From contig NZ_FOWR01000003.1 of assembly GCF_900115495.1 (NCBI RefSeq), positions 124,001 through 188,000 on the forward strand: a DNA stretch of 64,000 nt, in the 5' to 3' direction. Every line of letters starts with the position of its first letter. Position 1 is the stretch's first letter. Position numbers and translations under genes: made by a program. The notes under the pieces are model-generated. The model searched no databases. It saw only the letters and a list, made by a program, of their open reading frames with translations, and was not told the DNA's origin. The DNA is from Enterovibrio norvegicus DSM 15893. GTDB taxonomy: Bacteria > Pseudomonadota > Gammaproteobacteria > Enterobacterales > Vibrionaceae. Below, one piece after another: positions 37,598 through 46,693 of the stretch.

Positions 37598-38197
37598 GTG
37601 CAAACCATCGAAAGCAATAACGAGTATTACAACGAAACGTTCAACAAGCTTGAACTCAACGATGAAACCCTCACGCAGTGTGAATTTGAAGAATGTGAGT
37701 TCATTGACTGCCACTTTTCATCCACCGAGTTTCGCAGTAGCAAGTTCATCAACTGTACCTTCACCCGCTGCAACTTAAGCTTATTAAAAATCCCTTTTTC
37801 TAAGTTTAACGAGGTGGTGTTTAACGCCTGTAAAATGGTGGGCATTGATTGGACAAGGGCAGAATGGCCAACGTATCGCGTTGATGCCGAGCTGAAATTC
37901 ACGCAATGTATTCTGACCGACGCCTCCTTTTTTGGCCTCACCCTGCATTCACTCACACTGTCTGAGTGCAAACTGCATGACGTCGATTTCCGTGATGGCG
38001 ATTTTACCGAATCTACCCTGACCTACTGCGATTTTGACCGCGCTCAGTTCATGCGCACAAATCTACAAAACGTGGATTTCACCGAATCCACCAATGTGTT
38101 TTTGAATGTATTGGAAAATCGTGTGACGGGTGCAAAATTCTCTCGCTACGAAGCGTTAAACTTGTTGGAAAGTTTAGGGATTGAATTGGTCGACTAA
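37598..38197 (+). CDS. Pentapeptide-repeat protein
   Basis: A 199-residue right-handed quadrilateral beta-helix protein. The A-[DN]-[LF]-x-x-type repeats begin near residue 25 (CEFEECEFIDCHF) and run to about residue 175, with a possible loop break near residues 85-97. The C-terminal YEALNLLESLGIELV resembles the dimerisation tail of Qnr proteins, and size is close to Qnr. It could protect gyrase, but overall identity to known Qnr is not established. GTG 37598 has GAGGA before it. Confidence 0.82.
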   Translation: MQTIESNNEYYNETFNKLELNDETLTQCEFEECEFIDCHFSSTEFRSSKFINCTFTRCNLSLLKIPFSKFNEVVFNACKMVGIDWTRAEWPTYRVDAELKFTQCILTDASFFGLTLHSLTLSECKLHDVDFRDGDFTESTLTYCDFDRAQFMRTNLQNVDFTESTNVFLNVLENRVTGAKFSRYEALNLLESLGIELVD

Positions 38198-38267
38198 CGC
38201 AACGCGGTGAACCCAGAAAGTTAAGCGACCACAAACCGCACACGAGACAGCGCACGAGGGCAGCATC

Positions 38268-38864
38268 ATGAACATTGCCATTCTCACATTTGAAGGTTTC
38301 AATGAAATGGACGCCTTCGTCGCGCTCAGTATGCTTAATCGCATGAAATCATTTGGCTGGCGTGTTCACCTTTGCAGCCCAAGTGATCCTGTCACCTCAA
38401 TGAACGGTGTCACAGTAAGAACTCAACAGTCACTCGAATTTGCGAACAGTGCAGATGCTGTTTTGGTTGGCAGTGGAAAATCATCACGAGATATCGCCAG
38501 CAACGGCGATGTGTTGCGCCGCATGATGTTTAACCCCGACAAGCAATGCATTGGCAGTCAGTGTTCAGGCGCTTTAATTCTGTCTTCGCTAGGGCTCTTT
38601 CAGCATTCCCCTGCCTGTACTGACGCCACCACCAAGCCCTTGCTCATAGCGTCAGGGGCAACCGTGCTCGATCAAGCGTTTTATGCCCAAGGTAACCTCG
38701 CTTCAGCCGGGGGATGTTTGTCTTCTCACTATCTCGCGGCGTGGGTTATTGCTAAATTAGCCGGTCTAGAACACGCAAAACGTGTGGTCGATTACGTCGC
38801 CCCCGTTGGCGAAAAAGAAGAAACAGTCGACCGCTGTATCAAGGTCATTAAGCCTTATCTTTAA
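38268..38864 (+). CDS. DJ-1/PfpI family protein
   Basis: A 198-residue protein of the DJ-1/PfpI superfamily. It starts NIAILTFEGFNEMDAFVAL, and the nucleophile elbow is IGSQCSGALILSSLG with the reactive Cys (about residue 99). The second conserved region is SAGGCLSSHYLAAW (about residues 146-159). GAGGGCAGC precedes ATG. The function of this member is unknown; the family includes deglycases, chaperones and isonitrile hydratases. Confidence 0.9.
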   Translation: MNIAILTFEGFNEMDAFVALSMLNRMKSFGWRVHLCSPSDPVTSMNGVTVRTQQSLEFANSADAVLVGSGKSSRDIASNGDVLRRMMFNPDKQCIGSQCSGALILSSLGLFQHSPACTDATTKPLLIASGATVLDQAFYAQGNLASAGGCLSSHYLAAWVIAKLAGLEHAKRVVDYVAPVGEKEETVDRCIKVIKPYL

Positions 38865-39024
38865 TTGAATAGAAACCCAATAAGTAAGCCAACAACCTTG
38901 CCAGTTCTTTCTTGAGGATCTCTTTGCTGCAACAGAGAAAAAGAACCAAACAGTGTTACGCTTCCACACATGCGCAACGCGTATTTTCTTTGCCTTTTTT
39001 CTCTACACACTACCGAGATTTTTT

Positions 39025-39420
39025 ATGCGAACTCATCATCGTTTATCAGCGCGTTTGTTTTACACCCTTCGCTGCTTAACCCTAGCTGTGCTTTTTGTGC
39101 CGGCCGTTTCACACGCCACCATCTCTCCCGCGCTCATGACCGAGTTAGACAATATGTGCGGAAAAATGAAAGTCTGTGTATCAGAGATGTTCGGTGAGCA
39201 AGCGCAAAACGAGCAAATGAAAGCCATGGTGAATGGCATTGCGGATCAAGCCTGTGAGCAAACAAAAATTGAAATGCGCGATATTCCAGATGATCCTGCC
39301 ATTCAGAAAGCGGCCATCGCCTGCATGCGAAGTGTCAATACGCTTTCTTGCAACCAGTTGACGGAAGATTTTGAAACCCCAGAATGCAAGCAGCTAGAAA
39401 AGTTTGACCTAGTACCTTAA
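39025..39420 (+). CDS. Secreted Cys-containing hypothetical protein
   Basis: A 131-residue protein with a signal peptide (basic N-terminus, hydrophobic core about 15-28, cleavage probably after SHA at about 30). The mature part has seven Cys, so it probably forms disulfides. The helical region AQNEQMKAMVNGIADQACEQ follows. ATG 39025 gives a standard signal peptide; the upstream extension to 38953 does not. No family recognised. Confidence 0.65.
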   Translation: MRTHHRLSARLFYTLRCLTLAVLFVPAVSHATISPALMTELDNMCGKMKVCVSEMFGEQAQNEQMKAMVNGIADQACEQTKIEMRDIPDDPAIQKAAIACMRSVNTLSCNQLTEDFETPECKQLEKFDLVP

Positions 39421-39704
39421 CGCAAGGCGCTATAACCAGAATGCAATGCGCCAATGCGTCACCTTTTAACGCGCGGCGTATTGCTTCCTTATCACACCTT
39501 CACCCGCCAAAATGTGAATAACTGCTCACCTTTAACACCTTCTATTACAAGGCTCACGTTCAACGTCAACACACACGTCTCGTCGATTTATTTATGGTGA
39601 TATCTCAACTAAACGACACAACAAAAGTGCCCAAGTACCATAAATTAAATCGGTAACATCAAATAATAGGACGTTTAGTTGGCACGGGTTACAAGGAGAG
39701 AAAC

Positions 39705-40541
39705 ATGACGACGGTGAACGATATTGAGTTTGATTATATCGAGGTCGGAACAACAGGAGATGACCAAATCTCCAGTCTGCAAGGTAGCGATTTACTTAAT
39801 GGCGACAACGGCAACGACACTGTGATGGGTTTCGGCGGCAATGATTTGCTGCTGGGCGATGATTTTCGATTGAATGAGTACTTATCCGATCAGGAAATCT
39901 TCGCACCCGGCGACGAAGCAGAAGACTATCTCGCCATCTTATACACCGCATGGCAAACTTCAAACGTTGCATCGCTTGAAGAATACGCCCCCAATATTCA
40001 CGACTTTTTGTATGGCGATATCCAATTTCCGCTCTCACTATTTGAAGGTGACGGCGACGATCGCGTCATCGGTGGTGCAGGTAACGATGTGATTTACGGC
40101 GGTGGCGGTGATGATTACCTCGGTGGCGGATCCGGCAATGACATCATGATTGGTGTGGCGGGCAACAACGACATGCTCGGCGGCACAGGTGACGACATTG
40201 TTATCGGCGGTATCGGCAATGATCGCCTCTTCGGTAACGACGGCGATGACATTCTCGTCGGCACCACTGGCAACGACTTCTACATTGGCGGTGAAGGAAA
40301 TGACTTCTTTGTTTTCTACGAACAAATACCGTCCGAATCGAGCCATGATCGCGTAGTGGATTACACACAAGGTGAAGACACCATCGTGCTGCTATACACA
40401 GGTGATGAGTTTGAAGACCTCAGCCTCATGCAAGTCGGGGCAACCGTGGTGTTGGAACTATCACAAACAAACACAGTGACGTTCAACAATACCCAGCTTT
40501 CAGATCTTACTGAAGATGATTTCATGTTCAGCTATGGCTAA
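39705..40541 (+). CDS. Small RTX repeat protein
   Basis: A 278-residue protein with calcium-binding nonapeptide repeats GGxGxDxUx in two blocks: about residues 17-52 (GNDTVMGFGGNDLLLGDD) and 114-202 (for example GGAGNDVIYGGGGDD). The C-terminal about 75 residues, with DRVVDYTQGEDTIVLL, look like a type I secretion signal. There is no N-terminal signal peptide. No toxin, adhesin or enzyme domain is present, and no type I export genes are nearby. A strong AAGGAGAG precedes ATG. Confidence 0.9.
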   Translation: MTTVNDIEFDYIEVGTTGDDQISSLQGSDLLNGDNGNDTVMGFGGNDLLLGDDFRLNEYLSDQEIFAPGDEAEDYLAILYTAWQTSNVASLEEYAPNIHDFLYGDIQFPLSLFEGDGDDRVIGGAGNDVIYGGGGDDYLGGGSGNDIMIGVAGNNDMLGGTGDDIVIGGIGNDRLFGNDGDDILVGTTGNDFYIGGEGNDFFVFYEQIPSESSHDRVVDYTQGEDTIVLLYTGDEFEDLSLMQVGATVVLELSQTNTVTFNNTQLSDLTEDDFMFSYG

Positions 40542-41092
40542 TGGTTCACGACCAAAACGATCAACATCCTGATCGTCAAAAAGGCGCATCTAGCGTCTTT
40601 TTTCATTCCTCTCTCAAGCTCAAGTTTCAGCCCAAGCCAGCTCGAATACCTGTTTTACTGCAACACCCCCTTACTTTCAGTCTCCTATACGTGTCGGTTT
40701 CCTAAAATTTGTCTTTGGAAAACGACAGATTTTCGAAGCAACTTCATATAAAATCCCCGCGGCGACGTGATGAAAACGCTTTCAGCGCGTATTCATACCC
40801 TCTTGCTTTCGTATCGAACGTCATGCACCGATTGCCTTGTGCGCACACTATGCTTGCAGTGTTTGTGCAGGAAAAAGGCAAATTGATGAAATAGCATTCA
40901 CGTTGAAAGCGAGTATCTTCAGGTCGTTTGGGTATAGTTCTATGTAAGGGTTGTGTCATCACAATTAGAACGGGGTTCTGCCTATCAGTTTGATAGGTAA
41001 AACCGACTATCACTTTTTTCCTTAGTGTTTATAGTTTTAGCACTAAAAAATGAATGACTTGTCTGACGGACTCAGACAAGTGGGATAGCATT
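40542..41092. other. Intergenic region upstream of zwf
   Basis: A terminator for the RTX gene is at 40578-40603. The rest, about 490 bp, should carry the zwf promoter and leader. Short frames look spurious. No operator was recognised. Confidence 0.5.
40578..40603 (+). terminator. Terminator after the RTX gene
   Basis: Imperfect stem AAGGCGC/GCGTCTT (one G-U pair) with an ATCTA loop and a T-run. Confidence 0.75.
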
Positions 41093-42592
41093 ATGGTTAA
41101 GCCTGAAAATAATTGTATCGTCATCTTTGGGGCCTCGGGCGATTTGACTCACCGCAAATTGATTCCCGCCTTCTATCATCTTTATGCCAATGGATTACTC
41201 TCAGAAGAGTTTGCCATTTTAGGCGTTAGCCGCACGCACTACTCCGATGCGGACTTCCAACAAAAGCTTAAAGAATCGCTCACCGCGAACGAGAAAGTCG
41301 ATCAAGACGTATTGAACGCCTTCTTGGAACGCGTACATTACCAAGCGATAGATACCTCAAACGTCGATGACTACGCCACGCTGAAAACGCGTTTGGCCGA
41401 TATAGAAGTACAATACAAAACCGGTGGCAACACCACGTTTTACTTGGCAACACCGCCAAGTCTATACAGCATCATTCCAAGCAGCCTTGCTGCGCACGGT
41501 TTGAACACCGAAGACAACGGTTGGAAACGACTGATTGTAGAAAAGCCTTTCGGTTATGATCTTGCCACTGCTGAAGAGCTCGATAAAAACCTCCACGATT
41601 GCTTCCTAGAACACCAGATCTACCGCATTGACCACTACCTTGGTAAAGAGACCGTCCAGAACCTGCTGGTTTTCCGTTTTGCTAACGGCATGTTTGAACC
41701 GCTTTGGAACCGCAACTTTATTGATTACGTTGAAATCACTGCGGCCGAATTCCTCGGTGTAGAAGAACGAGGGGGTTATTACGACGGCGCGGGTGCAGTG
41801 CGTGACATGTTCCAAAACCACCTATTGCAAGTGCTTGCCATGGTTGGCATGGAACCGCCAGCGGTTATCAATGCAGATTCTATGCGTAACGAAGTGGTGA
41901 AAGTGCTGAACAGCCTACAACCGCTGACCGAAGAAAAGTTGCAGAAGAATCTGGTATTGGGACAATACACAGAATCTGACGTTCGTGGCGAGCACCTAAA
42001 AGGCTACCGCCAAGAGAACGGCGTGGCAGACGATTCGCGTACCGAAACTTACGTCGGTTTGAAGATGTTTATCGACAACTGGCGTTGGAACGGCGTGCCG
42101 TTTTACGTGCGCACCGGTAAGCGTTTGCCAACCCGCGTGACCGAAGTGGTGATTCACTTCCAGAAAACACCGCACCCAGTGTTTGGCGCGAATGCCCCTG
42201 AGAACAAGTTGATCATTCGTATTCAACCTGACGAAGGCATTCAAATGAGCTTTGGTTTGAAAGAACCAGGCGCAGGCTTTAAAGCCAAAGAAGTTTCGAT
42301 GGATTTCCATTACGACACGCTTGAAGAAACGCAAATGCTAACGGCTTACGAGCGCTTGTTGCTCGATTCAATGAAAGGCGATGCCACATTGTTTGCCCGT
42401 ACAGATGCAGTAAGAGCATGTTGGGAATTCGTACAACCCATTTTGGAATACAAGGAAAACCCAGAGCACCTATACGGCTACGCCGCAGGGACATGGGGGC
42501 CGAAAGAAGCCGACGAACTGCTTGATGAAGAAGATCGTTCATGGCGCTTCCCTTGTAAGAACCTAGCAAGCACGGATTATTGCGAACTATGA
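41093..42592 (+). CDS. zwf: Glucose-6-phosphate 1-dehydrogenase
   Basis: A 499-residue enzyme of normal length that oxidises glucose-6-phosphate with NADP+ in the pentose phosphate pathway. It has the dinucleotide fold [14 protein letters not shown] (residues 8-21), the active site [13 protein letters not shown] (about residue 184) and [11 protein letters not shown] 41093 has GGGATAGC upstream and starts at the family N-terminus. Its stop overlaps the pgl start (ATGA), and gnd follows, so the three genes are one operon. Confidence 0.97.
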   Translation: MVKPENNCIVIFGASGDLTHRKLIPAFYHLYANGLLSEEFAILGVSRTHYSDADFQQKLKESLTANEKVDQDVLNAFLERVHYQAIDTSNVDDYATLKTRLADIEVQYKTGGNTTFYLATPPSLYSIIPSSLAAHGLNTEDNGWKRLIVEKPFGYDLATAEELDKNLHDCFLEHQIYRIDHYLGKETVQNLLVFRFANGMFEPLWNRNFIDYVEITAAEFLGVEERGGYYDGAGAVRDMFQNHLLQVLAMVGMEPPAVINADSMRNEVVKVLNSLQPLTEEKLQKNLVLGQYTESDVRGEHLKGYRQENGVADDSRTETYVGLKMFIDNWRWNGVPFYVRTGKRLPTRVTEVVIHFQKTPHPVFGANAPENKLIIRIQPDEGIQMSFGLKEPGAGFKAKEVSMDFHYDTLEETQMLTAYERLLLDSMKGDATLFARTDAVRACWEFVQPILEYKENPEHLYGYAAGTWGPKEADELLDEEDRSWRFPCKNLASTDYCEL

Positions 42593-43329
42593 GTAATATG
42601 AATTACCGCGTGTTTGACGACAGCCAACAGGTCGTTGAAGCATTAGCAAATAGCCTGCTGGAATACAGCGAAATGGCTCGCCCTGTGCACATTTCCCTGT
42701 CTGGCGGCAGCACGCCATCACAGCTTTTCAGCTACTTGGCGAACTCTGATTACGCGACTCGTATTCAGTGGCAAAACCTGCACTTCTGGTGGGGCGACGA
42801 ACGATGCGTCGCGCCAGAAGATGAGCAAAGCAACTACGGCCAAGCCAAAGGCCTATTGTTTGACCACATTCAAATCCCAGCCGAAAACATTCACCGCATT
42901 CGTGGTGAAGATTTCGCAGCAGCCGAAGTCATCCGCTTTACGGAAGAAATGCTCGACACCATTCCGAACGCAGAAGGCGCCGTGGATCAAGAAGGCGTGC
43001 CTGCTTTCGATTGGATCATGCTGGGCATGGGCACAGACGGCCATACCGCCTCATTGTTCCCGGGCAAAACAGATTACAAAACCACAGAGATCGCGACCAT
43101 TGCGTCACACCCTGAGAGCCACCAGCTCCGTGTGTCAAAAACCGCGCATCTTTTGGAAAACGCAAAACGCATCACCTACTTGGTGTTAGGCGCAAGCAAA
43201 GCAGCCGTCCTAAAAGAGATTGCTGACAACGCGCCAGCGGCAGAGGCCTACCCTGCTGCACACGTTCGCTCAACAGCGGGCACCACCGAGTGGTATTTAG
43301 ATTCAGACGCAGCGAAAGAGCTGGCCTAA
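42589..43329 (+). CDS. pgl: 6-phosphogluconolactonase
   Basis: A 246-residue lactonase of the DevB/Pgl family that hydrolyses 6-phosphogluconolactone. It has [17 protein letters not shown] (about 34-50), [11 protein letters not shown] and [18 protein letters not shown] 42589 overlaps the zwf stop; ATG at 42580 and 42598 are alternatives. gnd starts 15 bp after its stop. Confidence 0.95.
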   Translation: MSNMNYRVFDDSQQVVEALANSLLEYSEMARPVHISLSGGSTPSQLFSYLANSDYATRIQWQNLHFWWGDERCVAPEDEQSNYGQAKGLLFDHIQIPAENIHRIRGEDFAAAEVIRFTEEMLDTIPNAEGAVDQEGVPAFDWIMLGMGTDGHTASLFPGKTDYKTTEIATIASHPESHQLRVSKTAHLLENAKRITYLVLGASKAAVLKEIADNAPAAEAYPAAHVRSTAGTTEWYLDSDAAKELA

Positions 43330-43343
43330 GGAGAAATGGATAA

Positions 43344-44792
43344 ATGAAAGCTGATATTGCCGTAATCGGATTAGCCGTAATGGGTCAAAACCTGATCCTC
43401 AACATGAACGACAACGGCTTCAAGGTTGTTGCCTTTAACCGTACCGTCGCCAAAGTCGACGAGTTTCTTGAAGGCCCAGCGAAAGGCACCAACATCGTCG
43501 GTGCAACATCGCTAGAAGACATGGTGAGCAAGCTAGAAACGCCACGTAAAGTGATGCTAATGGTTCGCGCAGGCGACGTGGTTGATCAGTTCATCAACGC
43601 ACTAGTCCCACTGCTAGACGAAGGCGACATCATCATTGATGGTGGTAACACCAACTACCCAGACACCAACCGCCGCGTGGCAGAACTACGCGAAAAAGGC
43701 ATCCACTTTGTGGGTACTGGCGTTTCTGGTGGTGAAGAAGGCGCACGTTTCGGGCCTTCTATCATGCCGGGCGGCAGCCCAGAAGCATGGCCGTTCGTGA
43801 AGCCTATCTTCCAAGCAATCGCAGCGAAAACCGACGACGGCGAAGCCTGTTGTGACTGGGTTGGCCGTGAAGGCGCTGGCCACTTCGTGAAAATGGTTCA
43901 CAACGGTATCGAATACGGCGACATGCAGCTGATCAGCGAAGCCTACCACTTCATGAAAGAAGGCCTAGGTATGTCGCATGACGAAATGCAAGCGACCTTC
44001 GCTGAGTGGAACAACACTGAGCTAAACAGCTACCTGATCGAAATCTCTGCTGACATTTTGGGTTACCGCGACGAAGACGGTGAACCACTGGTTGAGAAAA
44101 TCATGGATGCAGCGGGCCAAAAAGGCACCGGCAAATGGACAGGTATCAACGCACTTGATCTAGGCATTCCATTGACCCTGATCACCGAGTCAGTGTTCGC
44201 ACGCGTATTGTCTTCAATGAAAGACCAACGTGTTGAAGCGGCACAGCTATTCGACAACCCAATTCAGCCGGTTGAAGGCGACAAGTCAGAGTGGCTAGAA
44301 GCCCTACGCCAAGCGTTGCTTGCATCTAAAATCATCTCTTACGCGCAAGGCTTCATGCTGATCCGCGAAGCGTCTGAAGCGAACAACTGGGAACTGAACT
44401 ACGGCAATGTGGCGCTCATGTGGCGTGGCGGTTGTATCATTCGTAGCGCATTCCTTGGCAACATCCGTGATGCGTTTGAAGCAAACCCAGAACTGCCGTT
44501 CCTCGGCACAGATGCGTACTTCAAAAACATCCTACAAGGCAGCCTGCCAGCATGGCGTAAAGTGGTGGCTAAGTCGTTCGAAAGCGGCCTACCAATGCCA
44601 TGTATGTCGTCTGCACTGACCTTCCTGAACGGTTACACCACCGCTCGCCTTCCAGCGAACATGATTCAGGCACAACGTGACTACTTCGGCGCGCACACTT
44701 ACGAGCGCACTGACAAAGCACGTGGCGAGTTCTTCCACACGAACTGGACTGGCACAGGCGGCAACATCTCGTCTACCACATACGACGTGTAA
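43344..44792 (+). CDS. gnd: 6-phosphogluconate dehydrogenase, decarboxylating
   Basis: A 482-residue enzyme of normal length. It has the NADP-binding IGLAVMGQNLILNM, the conserved GVSGGEEGARFGPSIMPGG, the active-site Lys in GHFVKMVHNGIEYGDMQL, and the C-terminal RRDYFGAHTYER-like region (QRDYFGAHTYER). It completes the oxidative pentose phosphate operon zwf-pgl-gnd. AAGGAG precedes the start. A long terminator follows. Confidence 0.97.
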   Translation: MKADIAVIGLAVMGQNLILNMNDNGFKVVAFNRTVAKVDEFLEGPAKGTNIVGATSLEDMVSKLETPRKVMLMVRAGDVVDQFINALVPLLDEGDIIIDGGNTNYPDTNRRVAELREKGIHFVGTGVSGGEEGARFGPSIMPGGSPEAWPFVKPIFQAIAAKTDDGEACCDWVGREGAGHFVKMVHNGIEYGDMQLISEAYHFMKEGLGMSHDEMQATFAEWNNTELNSYLIEISADILGYRDEDGEPLVEKIMDAAGQKGTGKWTGINALDLGIPLTLITESVFARVLSSMKDQRVEAAQLFDNPIQPVEGDKSEWLEALRQALLASKIISYAQGFMLIREASEANNWELNYGNVALMWRGGCIIRSAFLGNIRDAFEANPELPFLGTDAYFKNILQGSLPAWRKVVAKSFESGLPMPCMSSALTFLNGYTTARLPANMIQAQRDYFGAHTYERTDKARGEFFHTNWTGTGGNISSTTYDV

Positions 44793-44836
44793 GCACCGCA
44801 TGCAAATCGCCTTTTAAGCAAGGCGAATAAATACCC

Positions 44837-44869
44837 AAGGGCAGGATGAGAATCCTGCCCTTTTTTTGT
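44837..44869 (+). terminator. Terminator of the zwf-pgl-gnd operon
   Basis: Stem AAGGGCAGGAT/ATCCTGCCCTT with a GAGA loop and T-run. Confidence 0.95.
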
Positions 44870-45361
44870 GCCTGACGCTCACAGAAAAAAGTTGAACAAA
44901 AGTCACACAATCACTTGCAATCCCTAAGCCATTGAAGCCATCGATTTCGTGGGAGTTATGCACAGAAATTGGGGATAAGGTTGGGGTTAGTTAAGTGGGT
45001 AACTTTGTGATGAGCACGTTGTGAGGAGTTAGTCCCACATCGAGTTGGCTCATTTCTGCCCCTTTTCTTGTTTCGTCAGACAAACACATTAATCAAACCA
45101 AGCAAGATTTGACTTACTTTTTCTCATATTTATATTGCTTCCATTGATTCTAAGTAATAAATAGAGGTGGTTGAAAGTTGGCTAGTAATGTTGATTTAGT
45201 GGTCGTGAGTACTGATATCCACCGCCAAATGCAACTTTCACCAGACTCTGCGCTTTCCGTCAGAAGTATAGCGGGGACAGGCATTCAAAAATACCCACAA
45301 CCTTGCCATACTCAAAGTGATAGAATAGTATCACTTTGAGTATGTCTTTGAGATAACACAG
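44870..45361. other. Intergenic region at the start of the accessory segment
   Basis: About 490 bp between gnd and the toxin-antitoxin pair, without a supported gene. It contains one copy of the dispersed motif GGGGACAGGCATTCAAAAAT (about 45273-45292) and, at its right end, the long inverted repeat of the toxin-antitoxin promoter. Confidence 0.5.
45307..45344. promoter_or_regulatory. Perfect 16-bp inverted repeat, toxin-antitoxin operator
   Basis: CATACTCAAAGTGATA (45307-45322) is an exact inverted match of 45329-45344 across a six-base spacer. It ends 17 bp before the antitoxin start. Phd/YefM antitoxins autoregulate by binding such palindromes. The unusually long arms would also form a stable cruciform or RNA hairpin. 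Confidence 0.8.
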
Positions 45362-45619
45362 ATGAAAGTAGAACTGGTAACGTCGTTGAAACGCCAAGCG
45401 ACCAAAATATTGTCTGATCTGCACGAAAGCAAAGAGCCAGTGCTCATCACTGAGCACGGTAAACCATCTGCCTATCTCGTGGATGTTGAAGATTACGAGT
45501 TCATGCAGAATCGCCTTGCGCTACTGGAAGGTATCGCACGTGGCGAAAGAGCCGTTACTGAAGGAAAAGTAACCGCACATTCGGAAGCCAAGAATAAAAT
45601 GTCAAAATGGCTCAAGTAG
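45362..45619 (+). CDS. Phd/YefM family antitoxin
   Basis: An 85-residue antitoxin. The N-terminal DNA-binding half has LVTSLKRQATKILSDLHESKEPVLITEHGKPSAYLVDVEDYE (split across strands), as in YefM/Phd, and the C-terminal tail (residues 60-85) is the toxin-neutralising helix. It overlaps the toxin gene by 13 bp and follows the palindrome above. Confidence 0.9.
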   Translation: MKVELVTSLKRQATKILSDLHESKEPVLITEHGKPSAYLVDVEDYEFMQNRLALLEGIARGERAVTEGKVTAHSEAKNKMSKWLK

Positions 45620-45906
45620 TCTGGACTGATTCAACGCTTTCCGATCTTAACGATATTGCTGAATACATCGCGCTCGACAACCTTCCTGCTGCAAAGCTAG
45701 TTGTTCAGTCAGTCTTTGACAAAGTAGAGCGACTAGAAACTTTCCCTGAATCGGGTCGAGTCCCCCATGAACTGCCACATTTGAATTATCGCGAAGTGGT
45801 CGTCAGCCCCTGCAGAGTATTCTATAAACAAGAAGCTGATACTGTATTTATCTTGTATGTCATGCGTGAAGAGCGTGAACTGCGGAAGTTTCTTTTGAGT
45901 AAGTAA
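45607..45906 (+). CDS. RelE/ParE family toxin
   Basis: A 99-residue toxin of the RelE/ParE superfamily. It has VWTDSTLSDLNDIAEYIA at the start, FPESGRVPHELPHLNYREVVV in the middle, and CRVFYKQEADTVFILYVMREER near the end, which is the usual ParE pattern. Whether it targets gyrase (ParE) or mRNA (RelE) cannot be decided from sequence alone. It completes a compact type II module. Confidence 0.9.
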   Translation: MAQVVWTDSTLSDLNDIAEYIALDNLPAAKLVVQSVFDKVERLETFPESGRVPHELPHLNYREVVVSPCRVFYKQEADTVFILYVMREERELRKFLLSK

Positions 45907-46255
45907 AGCAGATGCAGACCTTGAGCTTCGCTTTCAACCTCTGTTTTCTTTAGCTATGACGCTCCCCGCTTAAACTGCGCCCTATATTCTCTCGGTGTCA
46001 GTTGCTTGTACTGCTTAAATTGGCGATTAAAATTCGACAGGTTTCTGTACCCAACGTTTTCCAAGAACTAACGCACAGAACTAACGGGACACACACACTT
46101 AAAATGCATGAGAAATAGCGGGGAATATATGGATTCTCCCCCGAACTAGCGATTATTTTGTTATGCGGAGCATGTCAATTATCCGCACCTGTGCCATATT
46201 ATTTTTTTGCTAGTATGAAAATTAATTATATTTGTGATCAAGGAAGCAAGAAAAC
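45907..46255. other. Intergenic region with AraC fragment and element end
   Basis: It contains the AraC 3'-end fragment at 45954-46062, immediately followed by a doubled AGAACTAACG and the element-end motif AACTAACGGGACACACAC (about 46075-46093). The remainder up to 46255 has no gene. Confidence 0.6.
45954..46062 (-). pseudogene. 3' fragment of an AraC-family gene
   Basis: About 36 codons of the AraC C-terminus on the minus strand (ENVGYRNLSNFNRQFKQYK, then LTPREYRAQFKRGAS and a stop). They match the intact AraC gene ending at 50024 in all but a few residues, and the flanking 3' DNA (CTCTGTTTTCTTT) is shared too. The frame is open but truncated at 46062 next to a mobile-element end. It is a remnant of a near-identical paralogue. 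Confidence 0.85.
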
Positions 46256-46693
46256 TTGAAAAAGTATAGCTACAGCCTAATTTGGAGGCTCAGACATTTA
46301 ACCGTCATATTAGTTGCGGGAGCAGTTCCTTTTACTCTCTCTGCTATAAAGCTCGGCATTTCACCAATCCTTGAAGAACCATGGGTAGTAATATACATAT
46401 GGGCTTTACTTAGCCTAATTACAATACCAAGAATTATTAGGGAGAGAGTTTTAACGCATTCTTTGTTTATTGATAAAGGAAAAGTTAAAAATACCAGAAG
46501 CAACGGAGTTATTACTAAATTTGATATAAAAGATATATCAAAAGTAACTATCGTAGATGCTTCTGAGAGCTTGAACGGTTTTAAAGAGGAAGAAATGATT
46601 GTTGAGTTAAAAAGCAATAGTGAGAAAATAATAGTTCCTGTCAATATTCTTGGGTTTAATGATCTATATGAACATTTCACTAACAATAGATAG
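46256..46693 (+). CDS. AT-rich membrane protein, unknown
   Basis: A 145-residue protein that starts at TTG with AAGGAAG upstream. Two membrane helices (about residues 12-32 and 42-58) precede a cytoplasmic beta-rich part resembling a small PH-like domain with KFDIKDISKVTIVDAS. Base composition is clearly richer in A/T than the neighbours, so it was probably acquired. It is flanked by element-end repeats on both sides. Confidence 0.6.
   Translation: MKKYSYSLIWRLRHLTVILVAGAVPFTLSAIKLGISPILEEPWVVIYIWALLSLITIPRIIRERVLTHSLFIDKGKVKNTRSNGVITKFDIKDISKVTIVDASESLNGFKEEEMIVELKSNSEKIIVPVNILGFNDLYEHFTNNR

Noticed and set aside
37598-38197. Calling the pentapeptide protein Qnr
   Set aside because: Only general repeat and tail resemblance can be seen; identity to Qnr needs an alignment.
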